From the NCBI GenBank assembly GCA_963920765.1, contig OY987245.1, positions 5,596,727-5,660,726 of the forward strand: DNA of 64,000 nt, written 5' to 3'. Position numbers and translations under genes: made by a program. Source of the stretch: Ulota crispa. Lineage: Eukaryota; Streptophyta; Bryopsida; Orthotrichales; Orthotrichaceae. Positions 23,923 through 35,250 of the stretch are shown piece by piece (the first letter of the stretch is position 1; the number at the start of each line of letters is the position of its first letter). Below the pieces are notes generated by a model. The model made no database searches. It had not been told where the DNA came from and worked only from the letters and a program-made list of their open reading frames with translations.

Positions 23923-24855
23923 TTAGCCTTTGCCCTTGCCCTTGCCCTTGCCCTTGCCCTTGCCCTTGCCTTTGCCTTTTGACGTAGGCTTTGGCGTAGC
24001 CTTGCTCTTCTTTGTACTAGCAAATGTAGATGACGTTGTTCCACTTTCTAGCATTGTGGGAGGTTCTTCTTCATTATTGTTGTCCTCCAAAGTCTTTTCT
24101 TGATTTGGTCTTGCATTTCTCTAGTTCAAAGAGGATGTAGAAGCCTCCACTTTCCCATGCGCTTTGCTTTCCACTCTTTTTTCCATAAGGTCGCATTCTC
24201 CCACAATTTCTTTGCATAATGGTCATCATTAGCCTGAAGTAGGTGAAGAAGGTGGGTTGCCCTTTGGTAGTCATCTACACAACCAAATTAATAAAAATCA
24301 AGTTTTAAAAATGAAATGAAAATAATTCACATTACCAATATGCAAAAAATAAAAATTCAAACATAGGAAGTAAACATATGAAACAGCTTAAATTGCATTG
24401 AACAAATCCAAAAACATTAAACAAACATAATGAAATAAATAATTACCTTGAAAATAAGATATAAGAGTTTCTGCTCAAGATTTCTCCAATTCATCAATTG
24501 TAGTGGAATGAATGTATCCTTCCAAGCCACGCACAATGTAGGAGTCATAAAAATTTGAAGAATTTAATAGAGCAAGTACAAAAAACTTGTAATTTGTGAA
24601 ACAAAAAATCTTCATGTCATCAAGGAATCTGCTTTCCATAACTTTCACTAATGGAGAAGTTTCCACTTCTTTTTCCATAAACGTGGGAGGAGGAATCAAC
24701 GCCCTCTCTTCCTCAAGTTTGGAATCAATGCCATCTTCTATCCGTACTTTAGCATTTACCTCTGCATTTCTTTCATTTTCTTTTTCACTTCTAGCCTTCC
24801 TTGCAGCCTTTGCACTTTCATCACGTTTCCAAACCCTCTTTGTTTTAGGAGCCAT
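23923..24855 (-). pseudogene. Broken gene with Lys-rich start and Lys-Gly repeat tail, function unknown
   Basis: The first frame (ATG at 24855, to 24475) encodes a strongly charged N-terminus (MAPKTKRVWKRDESAKAARK and onward) and a less charged segment with SRFLDDMKIFCFTNYKFFV. After an apparent frameshift near 24480 a donor site (CAAG/GTAATT, near 24448) and an acceptor (TGTGTAG, near 24275) would join to a helix-like segment with ANDDHYAKKLWENATLWKKE. A further frame change near 24120 leads to an acidic stretch and a tail of eight or nine Lys-Gly pairs that ends at 23923. I know no family for it. Charged, KG-rich proteins of this kind often accompany plant transposons, but that is inference. 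At least two frame breaks make it a pseudogene or a wrongly read gene. Confidence 0.45.
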
Positions 24856-24885
24856 GATATATTGAACAAAACCTAAAAATTTCAC

Positions 24886-25894
24886 AAATGCAACATGAAT
24901 TTATAAGCAAAACAAAATTGCTCAAAGTACTTTTAAAATTACAATGTTTTCAAAAGTTAAAACCCAACATCCAACATTAACTAAATTCTAAAAGCTTTGA
25001 TTTCCAAGACAAAAACAATTTTATTATTTGAAATAGTCATACTTTTACAATAAAACATCATTTGTTCCTAGATAGTAAAACAAGCAATTCTTGAAGTAAA
25101 ACTTCTTACCCAAGAAGATGCTTGAGCCAAGGAAAGCTACAATCAAACAATGCAGAATTCACTTAATACAACTTAAGAGACGATGATTTGACAAATAGAG
25201 GTCAATTGGGAAACCAATATACTAAACAAGTTTATTACATTGTTTGCAAAATCAATTCATATCTCATACCCATGACCGACAACAAAGGCTCTATTAATCT
25301 ATCAATAAGCACATTCTAATGAACTTGATGTTGTGCTAGTTTCATTTGTTGAATTGTTGCATTCAGGATTGATGCATTTATCTCAACCATTAGGCCTTCA
25401 TGCCTTCATGGCTTAATAGTCTTCTGCTGCCTAGCAGCATAGTACCGTGAGTCTAAACGTATGATGAATTTGTAGATAATATTCACCCTATCCTGACGAA
25501 TGTTATCACAAACACAAGCTTTATAATTGTGAATTATCCCTAAAGTACATGAAGAAGATGAGTATAAATAGACACAAAGTATACTCTTCATCTGCTCTGT
25601 TTTCATAAAACTACATTTCTCATAGACTTGCTTCTACATCAAAAGTTTTCTTGTCCACATCCCGAGTACGTGATAAAAGATGATCCCCTCAACTAGCATG
25701 CATGTTAATGGTCTCTTGAACTAGCATCCCGAGTTGCTAAGATCCGACTCCTGAGCAGGTGGATCACTCACATGCACTATTCATCATTGAAATAGTTCTG
25801 AAGGCACATACTCGCAGACGAAGCTAGTCTGGCTGTGAATTGGCTTCACAGCAACCTACCAGTCAAAGGAACGTAACCTAGCAAGACTTGCATT
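24886..25894. other. AT-rich spacer, no gene seen
   Basis: Nothing recognised beyond short open frames without domain content. Confidence 0.35.
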
Positions 25895-26310
25895 CTAGAT
25901 TTTAGGGTCAAAATACCAAACGCATCCATCTTTGAGCAAGAGAAGAGAGAAACATATGCAAGAGGGAAGAGGAAATTTACGTGAGAGAACATGAGCCAGA
26001 CAGCATTGGCGCATCAGCTTGCCGCGACAAAGGCAGAGCGACAAGGGCGAAGGTGACAAATTTGGAGCGGCGAAGGTGACAAATTTGGAGCGGCGACGGT
26101 GACTATAACCCCACGCTTGAAATTGCCAAAGCTCCGATACCCGGACTGGGCAGAGGTCACCAAGGTTCTCTGAGGGTGGGCTGAGGAAGGAGGGGCAGAA
26201 GAATGCCGGGCAGGAGGGGCAGGAGGGGCAGGAGGCATTGTGTGAAATGCGTACAGGACTCAGTGCCGAGGATCGCCATAGCCAGGTGACTTGAGCTTTG
26301 ACGACATCCA
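25895..26310 (-). repeat. GC-rich dispersed repeat, second copy
   Basis: On the - strand this has the CCTCGGCACTGAGTCC, ATGCCTCCTGCCCC and CCCAGTCCGGGTATCGGAG motifs seen at 10065-10330. A 24 bp unit (AAGGTGACAAATTTGGAGCGG on + less the last base) is duplicated at about 26045-26097. A 138-residue open frame covers it, but with Cys/Ser/Pro-rich sequence that shifts frame relative to the sister copy, so I do not call it a gene. Confidence 0.55.
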
Positions 26311-26330
26311 TTTGATACCTCTAGTAACTA

Positions 26331-26730
26331 ATAACCCCTGGTGCTCAAGCTTTGTCACTGCAAATATGAAATTAATTTGGATGAAAATTGCTACCATGAG
26401 CTTATTTTATGGATGAATGTGCAAATATTCTTCCTCAAGTGTGCATCTCTCATTAGAAGAAACTTTAGTCATTTTGAGATTAAGGGCTTGAAAATTTTGG
26501 GCAAAGGTCCAAAAAATTTGTACATTAACTTCAAATGATCATACTTATCAATCCGTATGGTCAAATCTCATGAAACTTTTAGCATGATTCCTTGCACAAG
26601 TCTAATGCAAGATCCTACAATTAAATTTGAAAAAATTAAAAAATGTTTTTCTTGAAATCAATTAACTAAAGGTGATAATTTTCAACGTTTTTTTCAAAGA
26701 AAATAAGCTAGCGCAGCATTTAGGGATTAA
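26331..26730. mobile_element. Worn TTAA-group element
   Basis: Left end ATAACCCCTGGTGC (target site mutated) and right end CATTTAGGGATTAA. The interior has the group's GCAAGATCCTACAATTAAAT motif near 26610. Non-coding. Confidence 0.5.
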
Positions 26731-28189
26731 AAGGCTCATATTATTTTTACATCATACAATGATTAATTTTAGTATACTAAAAAAGAAAGTCAATGAACAC
26801 ATGTAAAAAACCAAACCATTTTAAAAAGTAAAATATTCAAGAGAAAAGAATCTTAGTAAATTTAATGCATATAACTTTCAGAAATAGTTAACCTCATATG
26901 CATCTATAATATCCAACGTCTAATAGGTGAAGTTAGTTTCTATATGTTAAGTGTATGGCCCACTAACATTTGTTACTATTTGCACAAGGAGTAAGATTAG
27001 ATAAAACACAACCAAAGAACCAATCTAAATAGTGTTGTTTTGCTTGTCTACTATCAAGCTACTCCTAAAATTTGAGTCTTTCACATTTGAGTGTGATAAA
27101 CACAAACTTTTGCTTTAGCAAAAGTGACTTTTTTATAAATATGTTACTCCTATTTGTAATGAAGCCTCTCTTTTTTTGACTTGGCCACTATTTAAGGCCA
27201 ATTATCATAAAATTATTTAAACTATCTCAATAACTTAATGGATTAATTGATGGATTCATTCATCTTAAAGTTGTTTGTTTTTTGGTAACCATTGGCTACC
27301 CACAACTTGACTAAGTTGAAAGCCAAATGGACTATAGCATTAACTTGATTGTATTTTAAAATACAAGCAAGAATGTGCATACCATGTTAAGAATGTGGAT
27401 ATTATATATGTTGGTATCTTGATTGATTCTTGCCAATTGGATCATATTAGGTTGCAAGATTATATTTTATTTAATTGTTGCATTACTTTTTGTAGAATTT
27501 ACGTGGAAGTCTTAACAAGCATGTCATTGCCTACCAAAGGCTTAGAGTTGAAAAGGATGAATTTAAAATTGGATCAAAATATACTTAGAGTAATCCAATA
27601 TGACATCAAGAGTTTGGGTGGCTTGCTGAACCAACTCTTAGACCCATGAGGAATGTGGTATAATTTGTGCATATATATATAACTCAAGTAAAAACCTTCA
27701 TCACTTTTGGAGCTCTATCTCCAGACAATAATGTTGAAGTAGAAGTAAGATCAATCTAACTCCAACAGCGCTCAATCACTCGGTTTGATGGAGACAATGA
27801 AAACACCACTTTTGAAGGTATAGCTATAGGCAATGATATTGCAGATTTTGCAGAAGGTATAATGTAACAGCTTGTTTGTGGTATGAGGTGTAGCTCCAAG
27901 CACTAATGCTCAAATAGGGTTACTTTGGTTACTTTTTGTTATTACTTGATTGTGGCAACTAATTGACAATCTTATCACTTGTAAGTGCAGAAAAAAGGAT
28001 GAATTAATTGGCACTTTTGATAACAAAGGCAAATGTAGTCTACTTACCGATGATTATAGTCCTCTCTTATCACATTCATTGTTACATGGCATATTACAAT
28101 TGGAAATAGTAATAGTGGTAAAGAGTCATAACTTTTGGTCCATCCTTTTTTGACAAAATTGTAAATCTCCAAAGTTGGATGGCTTGATC
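26731..28189. other. AT-rich spacer, no gene seen
   Basis: Very AT-rich; an 84-residue frame at 27395-27649 has no recognisable domain. Confidence 0.35.
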
Positions 28190-28505
28190 TACAGTAAATA
28201 ATGCATTTAGCGTGCCTTACACTAGTTTCTTGACATTTTACACTATCTAAATATTTATTCATACTATAATGACTTTCATCAATAACTACTATAATACTTT
28301 TCTTATAACAACAATAAGGACTTAGCAACAACAATAACGTTGCATATAATTACAAATTAGCTATGTCCACATTGTAAACAATGTGAAATTCTAGAACCTA
28401 GAAAATTTTGTGCCCTTCCAAATGGTCAAACAATGAACCATAAGGTAACTTTCTAGAATAAGGCAACCTAATTGTCAAAGTAACCTAAATGTAATATTCA
28501 ATGTA
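28190..28505. mobile_element. TACAGTAAAT-type MITE (copy 1)
   Basis: Inverted ends TACAGTAAATAATGCATTTAG and its partner CTAAATGTAATATTCAATGTA less mismatches. The interior matches 45916-46234 (shared TTTTACACTA, ATTTATT and GTGAAATTCTA motifs in the same order). Confidence 0.7.
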
Positions 28506-28899
28506 GTTCATTAAAGACAGTTATCTACTTACAAAAATAGCTCAAGTAGCTAAAGACATTGCTCAATGTGCTAAAAACTCAAATCTACCAATGCAACTTT
28601 CACTATTTTGTAGGTGATTGGCAAAAGTTGAGCTAAAGTTAGCCACACTTGTAAACACTAAGGTAGGAGGCTCTAATTTGGATTAGGCATTTTGAACCGA
28701 CAATGCAGGGTCACAAAAATAGTGCACAAAGGTTCTTGAATGGGTCACATTTTTTTATGTTCAAAAATTGTACTTGTGTATGCACTGTTTTAGGAACTTA
28801 GAGAGTGACATGAGCCATTATTGTGTGTGCTTATTGGTCATAACTCACTTATAATTGTGTTTTGATTTGTCTTTTAGTAAAATATAGATATATGTCATA

Positions 28900-29481
28900 C
28901 TCCCTCTGTCCCATTATAAAGCTCCAAAAAACTTATCCATGAGGGATTAACTATATTTTTAGTCATTATGCTAGTGACAAATGCATTCTAGAATCAATAG
29001 ACCCCCTATCAAATGTTTGCAAAATCTCAAATTTTTATGCTACCGTTTAGACACCCAAATTTCATACAAAAAGTACCATATTTGTGCATAGTTTGTGGAG
29101 GCTGCCGCCTCCTCATTATTTTAGTCCTTGTGCTAGTGACACATGCATTCTAGAATCATTATACCATCTACTAAATGTATGCAAAATATCTGGCTTTGCT
29201 AATGCCATATGGACATCCAAATTCCATGCAAAAAGCACCATATTTGTGCATGTTGCTAGCTCCTCATTATCAATGATTTAAAGATTAGTAGCAACAATGG
29301 TACTTCATTTGGGCAAGGCCAAGCTTGTTAGGAGAGGAATGCTCTTTAATTGCTTAACTTGCCCCCATGAGATCATTGGACATGACAAATGCTTTCTCAG
29401 CAATTGAAATTAGCAAAAGAGAACTTTCTGGTGGGACAAGAACTTTGCCTAATTTGGAGCTTTATATTGGGATAGAGGGAG
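28900..29481. mobile_element. Stowaway-like MITE, 582 bp
   Basis: CTCCCTCTGTCCCATTATAA at the left and the complement TTATATTGGGATAGAGGGAG at the right, bounded by TA on both sides, match the CTCCCTCYGT start and TA target of Stowaway elements (Tc1/mariner group). An internal duplication repeats GTGCTAGTGACACATGCATT-like sequence near 28970 and 29125, which makes it longer than usual. Confidence 0.85.
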
Positions 29482-29585
29482 TACTAAAATAAATAAAAAC
29501 GTGTTCTCAATCATGGTTTGAGCATAAGAATATGGAATGGGTGCTTGCAAGCTTTAAGAGCCTTGTTGGAGCATTCTTAACTTTG

Positions 29586-29902
29586 TAGGGTAGGAACACC
29601 CATAAGCGTTAGTGTCCCCATAACCGTCAACTCTAAAATCTTGGAATATCTATGGAAGTAAGTAGATGACATTACAAGGATGTACAACATGTGAACATGA
29701 AACCTTAGTGTTGGTTATGGGTGCAATGGCAGTTTGCTCTTTAAAAATTCACAAATTTAATCATGATATCCAAATAATATATTTGAAAGTGCAAACTCAT
29801 TATTTTTTTTGTTCCTAATAGGATCCTATAATTTGCTAGATGTTTATTAATAGTCATCATACTCAAATCCTTAAACTAATGCTTATGGGTGTTCCTACCT
29901 TA
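29586..29902. mobile_element. TAAGGTA-type MITE with ACACCCATAAGC ends
   Basis: Ends TAGGGTAGGAACACCCATAA and TTATGGGTGTTCCTACCTTA form a near-perfect inverted repeat. The interior matches 52204-52658. At 29823-29835 it keeps an uninterrupted GGATCCTATAATTTGC where the other copy has a CACTA insertion. Confidence 0.8.
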
Positions 29903-30174
29903 GTGGTTGCCTTTAGAACTCATGTGCTCCATTTACAAGCCGCCTTTGCATCATGAATGCTACCACTTATGATTAAGAATAGCTACCTATGCACCTTTTG
30001 CTTTGATAAATTGTAGTTAATTCATACTAACTCAAAAAAATTCAAACTAAATGGCCACAGAACTATCTCTTCTTTAACTTTCTATCAAAAATATTTCAAT
30101 TTCACCAAGTTACCTGATTTTTCCTCAGAAGCGCACCTTCGCTTAGATGGTCCATTCACGAGCCTCCTACCTTA

Positions 30175-30748
30175 GTGCTTAGACTGCTTACGAAGTTGAT
30201 GACCACCTGCTTTAGGTGGCCAGTGAAAGAGCGGAACCGAACCGAACGGTGCGACATCATGCACGCCGCATGCTACCCGGAATGCCTGACGGCAGGACGA
30301 CAAGGACGACAAGGCAGGGAGGCAGGGAGGAAGGAATGTAAGTTAGCACTGTAGCCCCCGCGAGCAAGCGTAGAATGTCGTGTGGGAATAAACTATAAAG
30401 CACGGCACTGGCGCGCTGGCGAAGCGCTGCCTCCGTCGATTTTCAGTCGCACTGCGGCACTGTAGCGAGGAAGCGCGGTCTCCAGTCTCCAGTCTCCACC
30501 AAGGCACCAGATAAGGAGGAGGGGATGTTGCTGCTGCAGCAGTGTTGCAGTGCTGCGATTCGACGTTGTTGTTGTAGTAGTTTTGTCAGGTTACACTTAA
30601 TAATCCTCGATTCCTCGTATGCCTGCTCCGCCGTCGTCTACAGACAAAACTTCCAGATGCCATTCCCATGCCGGCCCCATCCCCTGGCTGCCTGACAGAC
30701 CGAACCAGCGTCAGATTCTGACCCGCCGCGCATTACAGTAGTGCCTCT
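30175..30748. other. GC-rich island with TATA-like site, no gene confirmed
   Basis: The GC content rises sharply. A TATA-like ACTATAAAG (30389) is followed by a CG-rich run and, on +, a small open frame of 57 codons (30525-30698) rich in Cys and Leu. The context (TATAAAGCACGGC) recalls TATATAAGGCACGGC at the promoter of the methyltransferase gene near 44262. It could be an orphan promoter or a 5' gene fragment; I see no continuing exon. Confidence 0.35.
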
Positions 30749-31686
30749 TTAATCCCTAAACAACTGTTGTCGCTTGGGGGGACAGGTGGGACAGGTGGGA
30801 GTTCGGGCATGTACCTTTGGATACGCTACTTTGTGTGATTTTCTGAAACTTTTATTGAAGGTGGGAAATTCAAAGATTTACGCATGCATTTAATTTTTTC
30901 CTCATTCCAACAATTATTGAAGAAATTACGCAAGAATTTTTGAAAAGTTGGGAAGGACTGGCCGCTCGGGCAGCCCAAAAACTTCTTTAAAAACTATTTT
31001 TTTAAAATTAAAACTCAAAATTGGTTCTTTAGATTCTTTTATAGGTGAGAAGCTTTGAATCATCCAATTTCAATTAATGAAATCCAGGTTATGAGGAGTT
31101 ATTGTTTGCAGGCAGTTATGGATTCTCTACTCTAAAATAAACTTTGAAGTCCTTTATTTTACTCAATTTTCATTATTTTGGAAAAAAAATTGAATCAAAG
31201 GAGGTAGTTTGTTTATCACAATATTTTGACCATTAGGACTTGCAATTTTCATTTTAATAATTAAATTCTTAACAATTTAGTGATGTGACTCATTCTCTAC
31301 TTCTTTTTACTTACTGATTTTTCCCATATGTAGGTTTGAACTGATTTGAAAATTCTCCCACACATACCTAACTTGATCTCCTACATGGGAAAAATAAAAT
31401 GCAAAGTTGCGTAGAGCAACTTTTTTGTTATAAGAGTGGTCAAAGGCTTCTGAAAATTTGGGGCAGCATGAAAAAAACTTTCCTTTTCACTTTAGATGTA
31501 CCATATCTCACTCATCTTCTTCTGGAATGACCTGATTTTTTTTTCCACAAGTATCTAATCCAGTCTAGGGCAAGATCCCATGGTTGGATTTTTTTTTTTT
31601 TTTTAAACTACCTTCTTACTAACCCCCAAAAGTGGCAGTTTTGAGTGATTTTCCCTGAAAAAATGGCTTAGTCCTTTAGGGGTTAA
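30749..31686. mobile_element. TTAA-flanked element, 938 bp
   Basis: Starts TTAATCCCTAAACAACTG and ends CCTTTAGGGGTTAA. The left half matches the arm of the 17539 palindrome (CTACTTTGTGTGATTTTCTG-like, GGGCAGCCCAAAAAC, GCTTTGAATCATCCAATTT). The right part shares TTATGGATTCTCTACTCTAAA with 49140-49180 and 61078-61100. It lies at the edge of the GC-rich island. Confidence 0.8.
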
Positions 31687-31998
31687 AATGAACCTTTATA
31701 AAAAAAAATGCTTAGCTAAGATGAAGGAGATGACTATCCCTGGCTGTTGGGGAGCTATAAAAGATGTGTTTGGTTACAATGAATGCTTTCCTTATAGGAA
31801 ATGGATATGTTGTCCGGATACCTTCATCTTATCAAGGCATCACTGTACCACAGTTTGGTGTAGTGCATACTGCATATTGCATAGACGTGTTTGTGGGGCC
31901 TGGGTTGAATATCTCAGCCCATTTGTACAAACCAAGGTAACAATCATAATCTACCCCCCTATTTTTGAATTGGTTGGTTTTATCCTCCTCCGTGGTTC

Positions 31999-32584
31999 TA
32001 CAGTGAATATTGCATCTAGGTTACCTTGACAATTAGGTTGCCTTACCCTGGTAAGTTACCTCAAGACTCATCACTTGATCATTTGAAAGCACATGCAACT
32101 CTTTGAATATTTAGATTTTACATGATTTATTACTTGGAAGCCTCTAAGGTAGGAGGCTCTAATTCGGTCCAAGGCTCTAATTTGGTTCAACTCTAAGAAG
32201 GGCTGACATGTTACTTCAAATAACTATTACTGTCATTGATGAGTTAGGTGGGCTTACCAAATTAACCCAAATTGTTAAGTCCACCTAACTCATCAATGAT
32301 AGTAATAGATATGAAATAACATATTAGCCCTTCCTAGAGCTGAACCAAATTAGAACCCTAGACCTAATTAGAGCCTCCTACCTTAGTTTGTTCTTTTGCA
32401 ATTTTATTGTTGTTAACAAGCCCTTCAAAAATTGTTTGTTGCAGTAATTTTTCATGAAAATTATTATAACAGCCGAAAATATTTATATAGTGAGAGATGT
32501 GAAGAAATTAGTCTGGAAAATATTTATATAGTGAGAGATGTGAAGAAATTAGTGTGGGGCAACCTAAATGCAATATTTAGTGTA
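31999..32584. mobile_element. TACAGTGAAT-type MITE (copy 2) with a nested foldback
   Basis: Ends TACAGTGAATATTGCATCTAG and CTAAATGCAATATTTAGTGTA less mismatches form an inverted repeat. A TAAGGTAGG element (32145-32385) is inserted in it, and a 42 bp unit (GAAAATATTTATATAGTGAG and onward) is duplicated in tandem at 32473-32556. Confidence 0.7.
32145..32385. mobile_element. Short TAAGGTA foldback, 241 bp palindrome
   Basis: TAAGGTAGGAGGCTCTAATT on the left pairs with AATTAGAGCCTCCTACCTTA on the right, and the arms pair through to the middle (CACCTAACTCATCAATGA-type stretches). Confidence 0.8.
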
Positions 32585-32842
32585 GGCTAGATCAGGGTCT
32601 CTGAATCCAAACGTCAAATCAAAGTTCCCTTATCCAATCTGCTTCTGATGGTAAATCGGAAATATATTGACTCTTACATTATCTGGCGGGTGAAAAATGA
32701 GAGCTTTCCAAATCTAGCTCCACTAACACGTATGTGCAGAAAACCGAGGCATCGTACCACGCGTTCATAGGTTCCTGGCTTTGCTATCACTCCCTCGTCC
32801 CCCCCTCCCCACCCAGTGTTTTTTTTTGGGCCCAATTGCCTT

Positions 32843-32845
<3 letters not shown>

Positions 32846-32923
<78 letters not shown>

Positions 32924-33114
32924 ATATGTATATATGTATATATGTATATATGTATATATGTATATATGTATATATGTATATATGTATATATGTATATATG
33001 TATATATGTATATATGTATATATGTATATATGTATATATGTATATATGTATATATGTATATATGTATATATGTATATATGTATATATGTATATATGTATA
33101 TATGTATATATGTA
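32846..33114. repeat. (TA)n followed by about 25 copies of TGTATATA
   Basis: About 65 bp of pure TA alternation turn at 32911 into a perfect 8 bp array TGTATATA that runs to 33114. Open frames on both strands here (Tyr/Ile-rich) are artefacts of the repeat. Confidence 0.97.
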
Positions 33115-33640
33115 GCTTCAAGCTTATAGGGAAAAAATAAATTTCAAAAAATGCTAGATTGCAATAATGAAAATTGCATTGCAGCCTAGGCTTTCATAAA
33201 ATTCTTATCAAATTGAAAATTGATGCCACCATTTTAAAATTGTTTGAGCATTTTAATTTTTTTTGAGGTGTTGCCTAATCCAATTCAATACAATACTTAA
33301 GTAATGATAATGGTTATTTGGATGTTTTCAAAAAATGACCAATGAATATTTTTTACCTACAAAAAAAATCCCATAATGCTCCAAAAATCCATGCATTGGG
33401 GCCACCTTCAACTCCAACCAAAATAAGGACAGAACCAGCGAGCTACAAACCATTTTCAAAAAATGCCACCCAAGCATTGGTGAGAAAACAAAAAAAAAAA
33501 AAAACCCTGCCCCCACCCACCCAGTCCTCAACGGATCACGGGCTTCTTGTTCGGTTCCGCACTGACAGAAGAAGGCAGGATCCGTCCGTTCTCGTTCACA
33601 ACGTCGAGACGCTTTGGATTTTTCTTTCCTTCTTCGTTTC

Positions 33641-33790
33641 ATGGCGGTGGGCAAGGACGTCCGGAATCCACAAACCAAGGTCAGTCAGGGTACCAACGCC
33701 TTTCTCATTCAGCTTGTAAGCTGGTCTTGTCAACCCAACAGTCAAATGAGAAGATTTAATTGTGAAAGAGGAATCGTAAACGTCGCTTGA
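33641..33790 (+). CDS. Possible orphan small gene or 5' gene fragment, 49 aa
   Basis: In a short GC-richer stretch (33520-33720) an ATG in good context follows a pyrimidine-rich leader (CTTTCCTTCTTCG). It begins MAVGKDVRNPQTK and then meets a consensus donor (AAG/GTCAGT). The start MAVGK recalls plant ribosomal protein S3a, but the rest does not match. No following exon was found. It may be a fragment carried by a repeat. Confidence 0.2.
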   Translation: MAVGKDVRNPQTKVSQGTNAFLIQLVSWSCQPNSQMRRFNCERGIVNVA

Positions 33791-33944
33791 ACAAAATCAC
33801 TTCTGCATTTTCAATTGCCCTTATATACTTATGAACATAAAAATGGAAATTGCAAAGTGACGTCACATTGCATAATGTCAATCCTTTTAGCAAAAAAGTC
33901 ACGTGGTAGTACTTTCTTCAAGCAACATTTACATTTATGCAAGT

Positions 33945-34180
33945 TAAGATAGGAGGTTCATAGACCGTCCATGTTTTAGATGCGTTCCCTATTTAGGAAA
34001 GAGTGACATGTTCTTTCAAATATCTATTATTATCATTGATGAATTAGGTAGGCTTAAATGGTCGGTTTATGAAAATGCGTTTCCTATTTAGGAAAGAGTG
34101 ATATGTTTCTTCAAACATTTATTATTATCATTGATGAATTAGGTAGGCTTAAATGGTCAGTTTATGAACCTCCTACCTTA
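33945..34180. mobile_element. TAAGGTA-type MITE with internal duplication
   Basis: Ends TAAGATAGGAGGTTCATAGA and CAGTTTATGAACCTCCTACCTTA (last 20 considered). A unit of about 115 bp that contains CCTATTTAGGAAAGAGTGA and AATGGTC(G/A)GTTTATGAA occurs twice. The right end matches that of 44731-45603. Confidence 0.7.
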
Positions 34181-35250
34181 ACCCTTGAACAACCATAAGC
34201 CATAATATATACGTTGCCATATAATTGGCATTTGCTACCAACAAGAAGTTTTAATTTGAGATCTCAAATAGCTCACTAGAATTGCATTGATTTATTCTCC
34301 AACTTCTTTGTTGATCTGAAATGTAATAAAGGTCATTCCAAATACTAAAAAAAATCATGAATTGTATTGGTCACAACGACATGCTTAGATGCTCAAGAAT
34401 TAAGGACCTCATTCACAAGCGAAATTGATGCAATTGTTTACTTGAGCTCTGCCCTTGTTGCTAGTGGTTTAAATGGAAGAATGTCCTTGTGTAAAACCCG
34501 TACCCTACACTTAAACTGGTTTCACATTTTGTTTTATTTTATTTGTGACCATAGTGGCGTGCAACAAAGCAAGGGAGAGCAACGCTTTTGGTCACCATGG
34601 TGCACCAAACTTGAGAGAAAATTCTTGTTGTCATTATCATGATGGAATCAAGCACATATTAAGTTCCTTTGCAAGCTCTACAAACTTGTTCAAGTCTCTA
34701 ATAAGAGCAAGAAATAGAAAGATGACAAAATAACGATCTTCCTGGTGAGTGTAACGGTTGCATTTGACAAGCATTTGGTTCACAAGTGAGGGTCCATTTG
34801 GTTCACAAGTGAGGGTCCTATCTTAACAAAACCAATGTTGTGGGTGTCTCGGGGGTTGATTGAGGGACGTCCTAAAAGATTGGGGCAGGGTTGGAATTAG
34901 ATCGTAACATTCTTCACCAATCACAATCTAAACAAGTTGTAGAAGATAGCTTTCTTTTTTTGGTTATTTTATTAGTCAAGTTACATGCATGCATCTAAAG
35001 AAGCGATGATGGAACCATCCACGCTTGCACTTTCGTCCCATGACATCAACTATTGTTCATGAAATCCATCCAAACACTAGTGAACTTAATGTTTTTTTTT
35101 AATTAAGGTTTAGGCAAAAAAAAATTGGCTCAAAAATTACTAAGTTTCTAGAAAGGTCTCTTTTAAATTAAGAATCTACATACCTTGGAAAGGATGTTCT
35201 TTAGGTAGGGAAGGATGTTTAACAAAAGGATGAGGTGGACCAATATCTTT
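34181..35250. other. AT-rich spacer, no gene seen
   Basis: A 26 bp direct repeat (TTGGTTCACAAGTGAGGGTC) is seen near 34777 and 34798. Open frames are short and unrecognised. Confidence 0.35.

Larger units (their letters stand above)
28659..30174. mobile_element. TAAGGTAGGAGGCTC-type element carrying two nested elements
   Basis: The ends are TAAGGTAGGAGGCTC and GAGCCTCCTACCTTA, exact over 15 bp. Inside lie a Stowaway-like element (28900-29481) and another TAAGGTA element (29586-29902), which explain most of the 1516 bp; without them it would be about 620 bp, in the size range of its relatives. Confidence 0.65.

Noticed and set aside
32765..33140. Tyr/Ile-rich frames of about 118 codons on both strands
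   Set aside because: They are translations of the TATATATG array.
33328..33719. Overlapping frames of 116-125 codons on both strands
   Set aside because: They span a poly-A run and have no domain; composition is unlike protein.
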